Source: VRUE01 sp033856195
GTDB taxonomy: Bacteria; Actinomycetota; Thermoleophilia; Solirubrobacterales; 70-9
Assembly: GCA_033856195.1 (NCBI GenBank)
Contig: JAWVFL010000057.1
Coordinates: forward strand, 1 to 32,316
Reading direction: 5' to 3'
Length of the DNA stretch: 32,316 nt
Part shown: in pieces, positions 32,019 to 32,316 of the stretch
Layout of the letters: each line of letters starts with the position of its first letter
How positions within the stretch are numbered: the first letter of the stretch is position 1
The notes under the pieces: generated by a model
Told to the model about the DNA's origin: nothing
The model's input: only the letters and a program-made list of their open reading frames with translations
Databases searched by the model: none
Position numbers and translations under genes: made by a program

Positions 32019-32316
32019 GCCCCGTCGATGCCTTCGTGCACCGCTTCGAGCCCGGCACCGCTGCGGCGACGCTGCTCCTGCTGCACGGCACCGGCGGCGA
32101 TGAGCACCAGTTGATCGACCTCGGGCACCAGCTCGCGCCCGGGATCGCGCTGCTGAGCCCGCTCGGCAAGGTCATGGAAGGCGGCGTGGCGGCGCGCTTC
32201 TTCGCGCGCCGCGCCATGGGCGATCTCGATCTCGACGATCTGCGCGTGCGCGCCGAGGAGCTCGCCGGCTGGGTGCGCGAGGCGTGCGCGGTCTACGGGC
32301 GCGATGCGGGACGCCT
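32015..32316 (+). CDS. alpha/beta hydrolase, MhqD-like carboxylesterase (3' end outside window)
   Basis: The first 100 residues are in the window. The GTG start overlaps the VOC gene stop (GTGA, 32015-32018). Seen: LLLLHGTGGDEHQLIDL (oxyanion-hole HGTGG), LAPGIALLSPLGKVMEGG and ARFFARRAMGDLDLDDL, the beginning typical of phospholipase/carboxylesterase proteins such as MhqD. The nucleophile GxSxG motif would lie beyond the window. Pairing with an MhqO-like dioxygenase suggests joint breakdown of quinone-like or aromatic compounds, an inference from the Bacillus mhq operon. Confidence 0.82.
   Translation, partial: MSPVDAFVHRFEPGTAAATLLLLHGTGGDEHQLIDLGHQLAPGIALLSPLGKVMEGGVAARFFARRAMGDLDLDDLRVRAEELAGWVREACAVYGRDAGR

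Overview
The window is about 32 kb of high-GC bacterial chromosome, densely packed and almost entirely in the + orientation. The gene set and order point to an actinobacterium, most likely class Thermoleophilia (Solirubrobacterales/Gaiellales type). The indicators are CarD next to DisA, a class III cyclase with an actinobacterial-type regulatory region, many GTG/TTG starts with a TANNNT box only 7-11 nt before the start codon, and a SigH-type sigma factor beside rlmB. I see no insertion sequence, prophage, CRISPR array or rRNA. There is one tRNA gene (Thr, UGU).

Layout. 1-852: end of an adenylate cyclase. 944-6143: tilS, hpt, ftsH, folP, folB, folK (tRNA-Ile lysidine, purine salvage, membrane protease, folate). 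6165-8161 (minus): patatin-like phospholipase and a glutathione S-transferase-like gene. 8195-14979: coaX, dusB, greA, lysS, clpC. 15106-17717: an aldo/keto reductase with a degraded active site and a 14-TM drug-efflux MFS protein. 17908-20345: disA, carD, ispD. 20334-21472 (minus): a DUF389 membrane protein with a tiny translationally coupled membrane protein. 21560-24525: PHP phosphoesterase, ispF, acyl-CoA synthetase. 24604-28572: coiled-coil protein, cysS, rlmB, sigH. 28569-32316: GNAT protein (minus), tRNA-Thr, SHOCT membrane protein (minus), then a divergently transcribed VOC dioxygenase and an overlapping, truncated alpha/beta hydrolase.

The backbone tilS-hpt-ftsH-folPBK-coaX-dusB-lysS-clpC-disA-(carD)-ispD-ispF-cysS-rlmB-sigH is, from general knowledge, the order shared in large part by Bacillus subtilis and Mycobacterium. 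The sigH position after rlmB is the Bacillus-like feature. The other genes look like later insertions into this backbone.

The most unusual content is non-coding structure. (1) Three intergenic copies (10544-10654, 14978-15091, 25477-25587) of a long hairpin share a conserved core (CTTAACTTTTTCG ... CGAAAAAGTACAAG) inside perfectly complementary arms whose sequence differs between copies. Copies 1 and 2 differ by three compensatory base-pair changes. Each copy starts at or just after a stop codon and ends just before a TANNNT box and the next start codon. (2) A second, smaller hairpin family occurs at 857-901 and 12173-12220, with a probable diverged third copy at 21515-21559 that covers the Shine-Dalgarno of the PHP gene. 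(3) Two genes, ispD and cysS, carry near-perfect palindromes inside the reading frame that add about 14 and 22 residues, as if palindromic elements had inserted in frame. Other points: a possible attenuator before greA, a structured leader before sigH, ispD without an ordinary start codon, and carD with a Shine-Dalgarno placed for an ATT codon.
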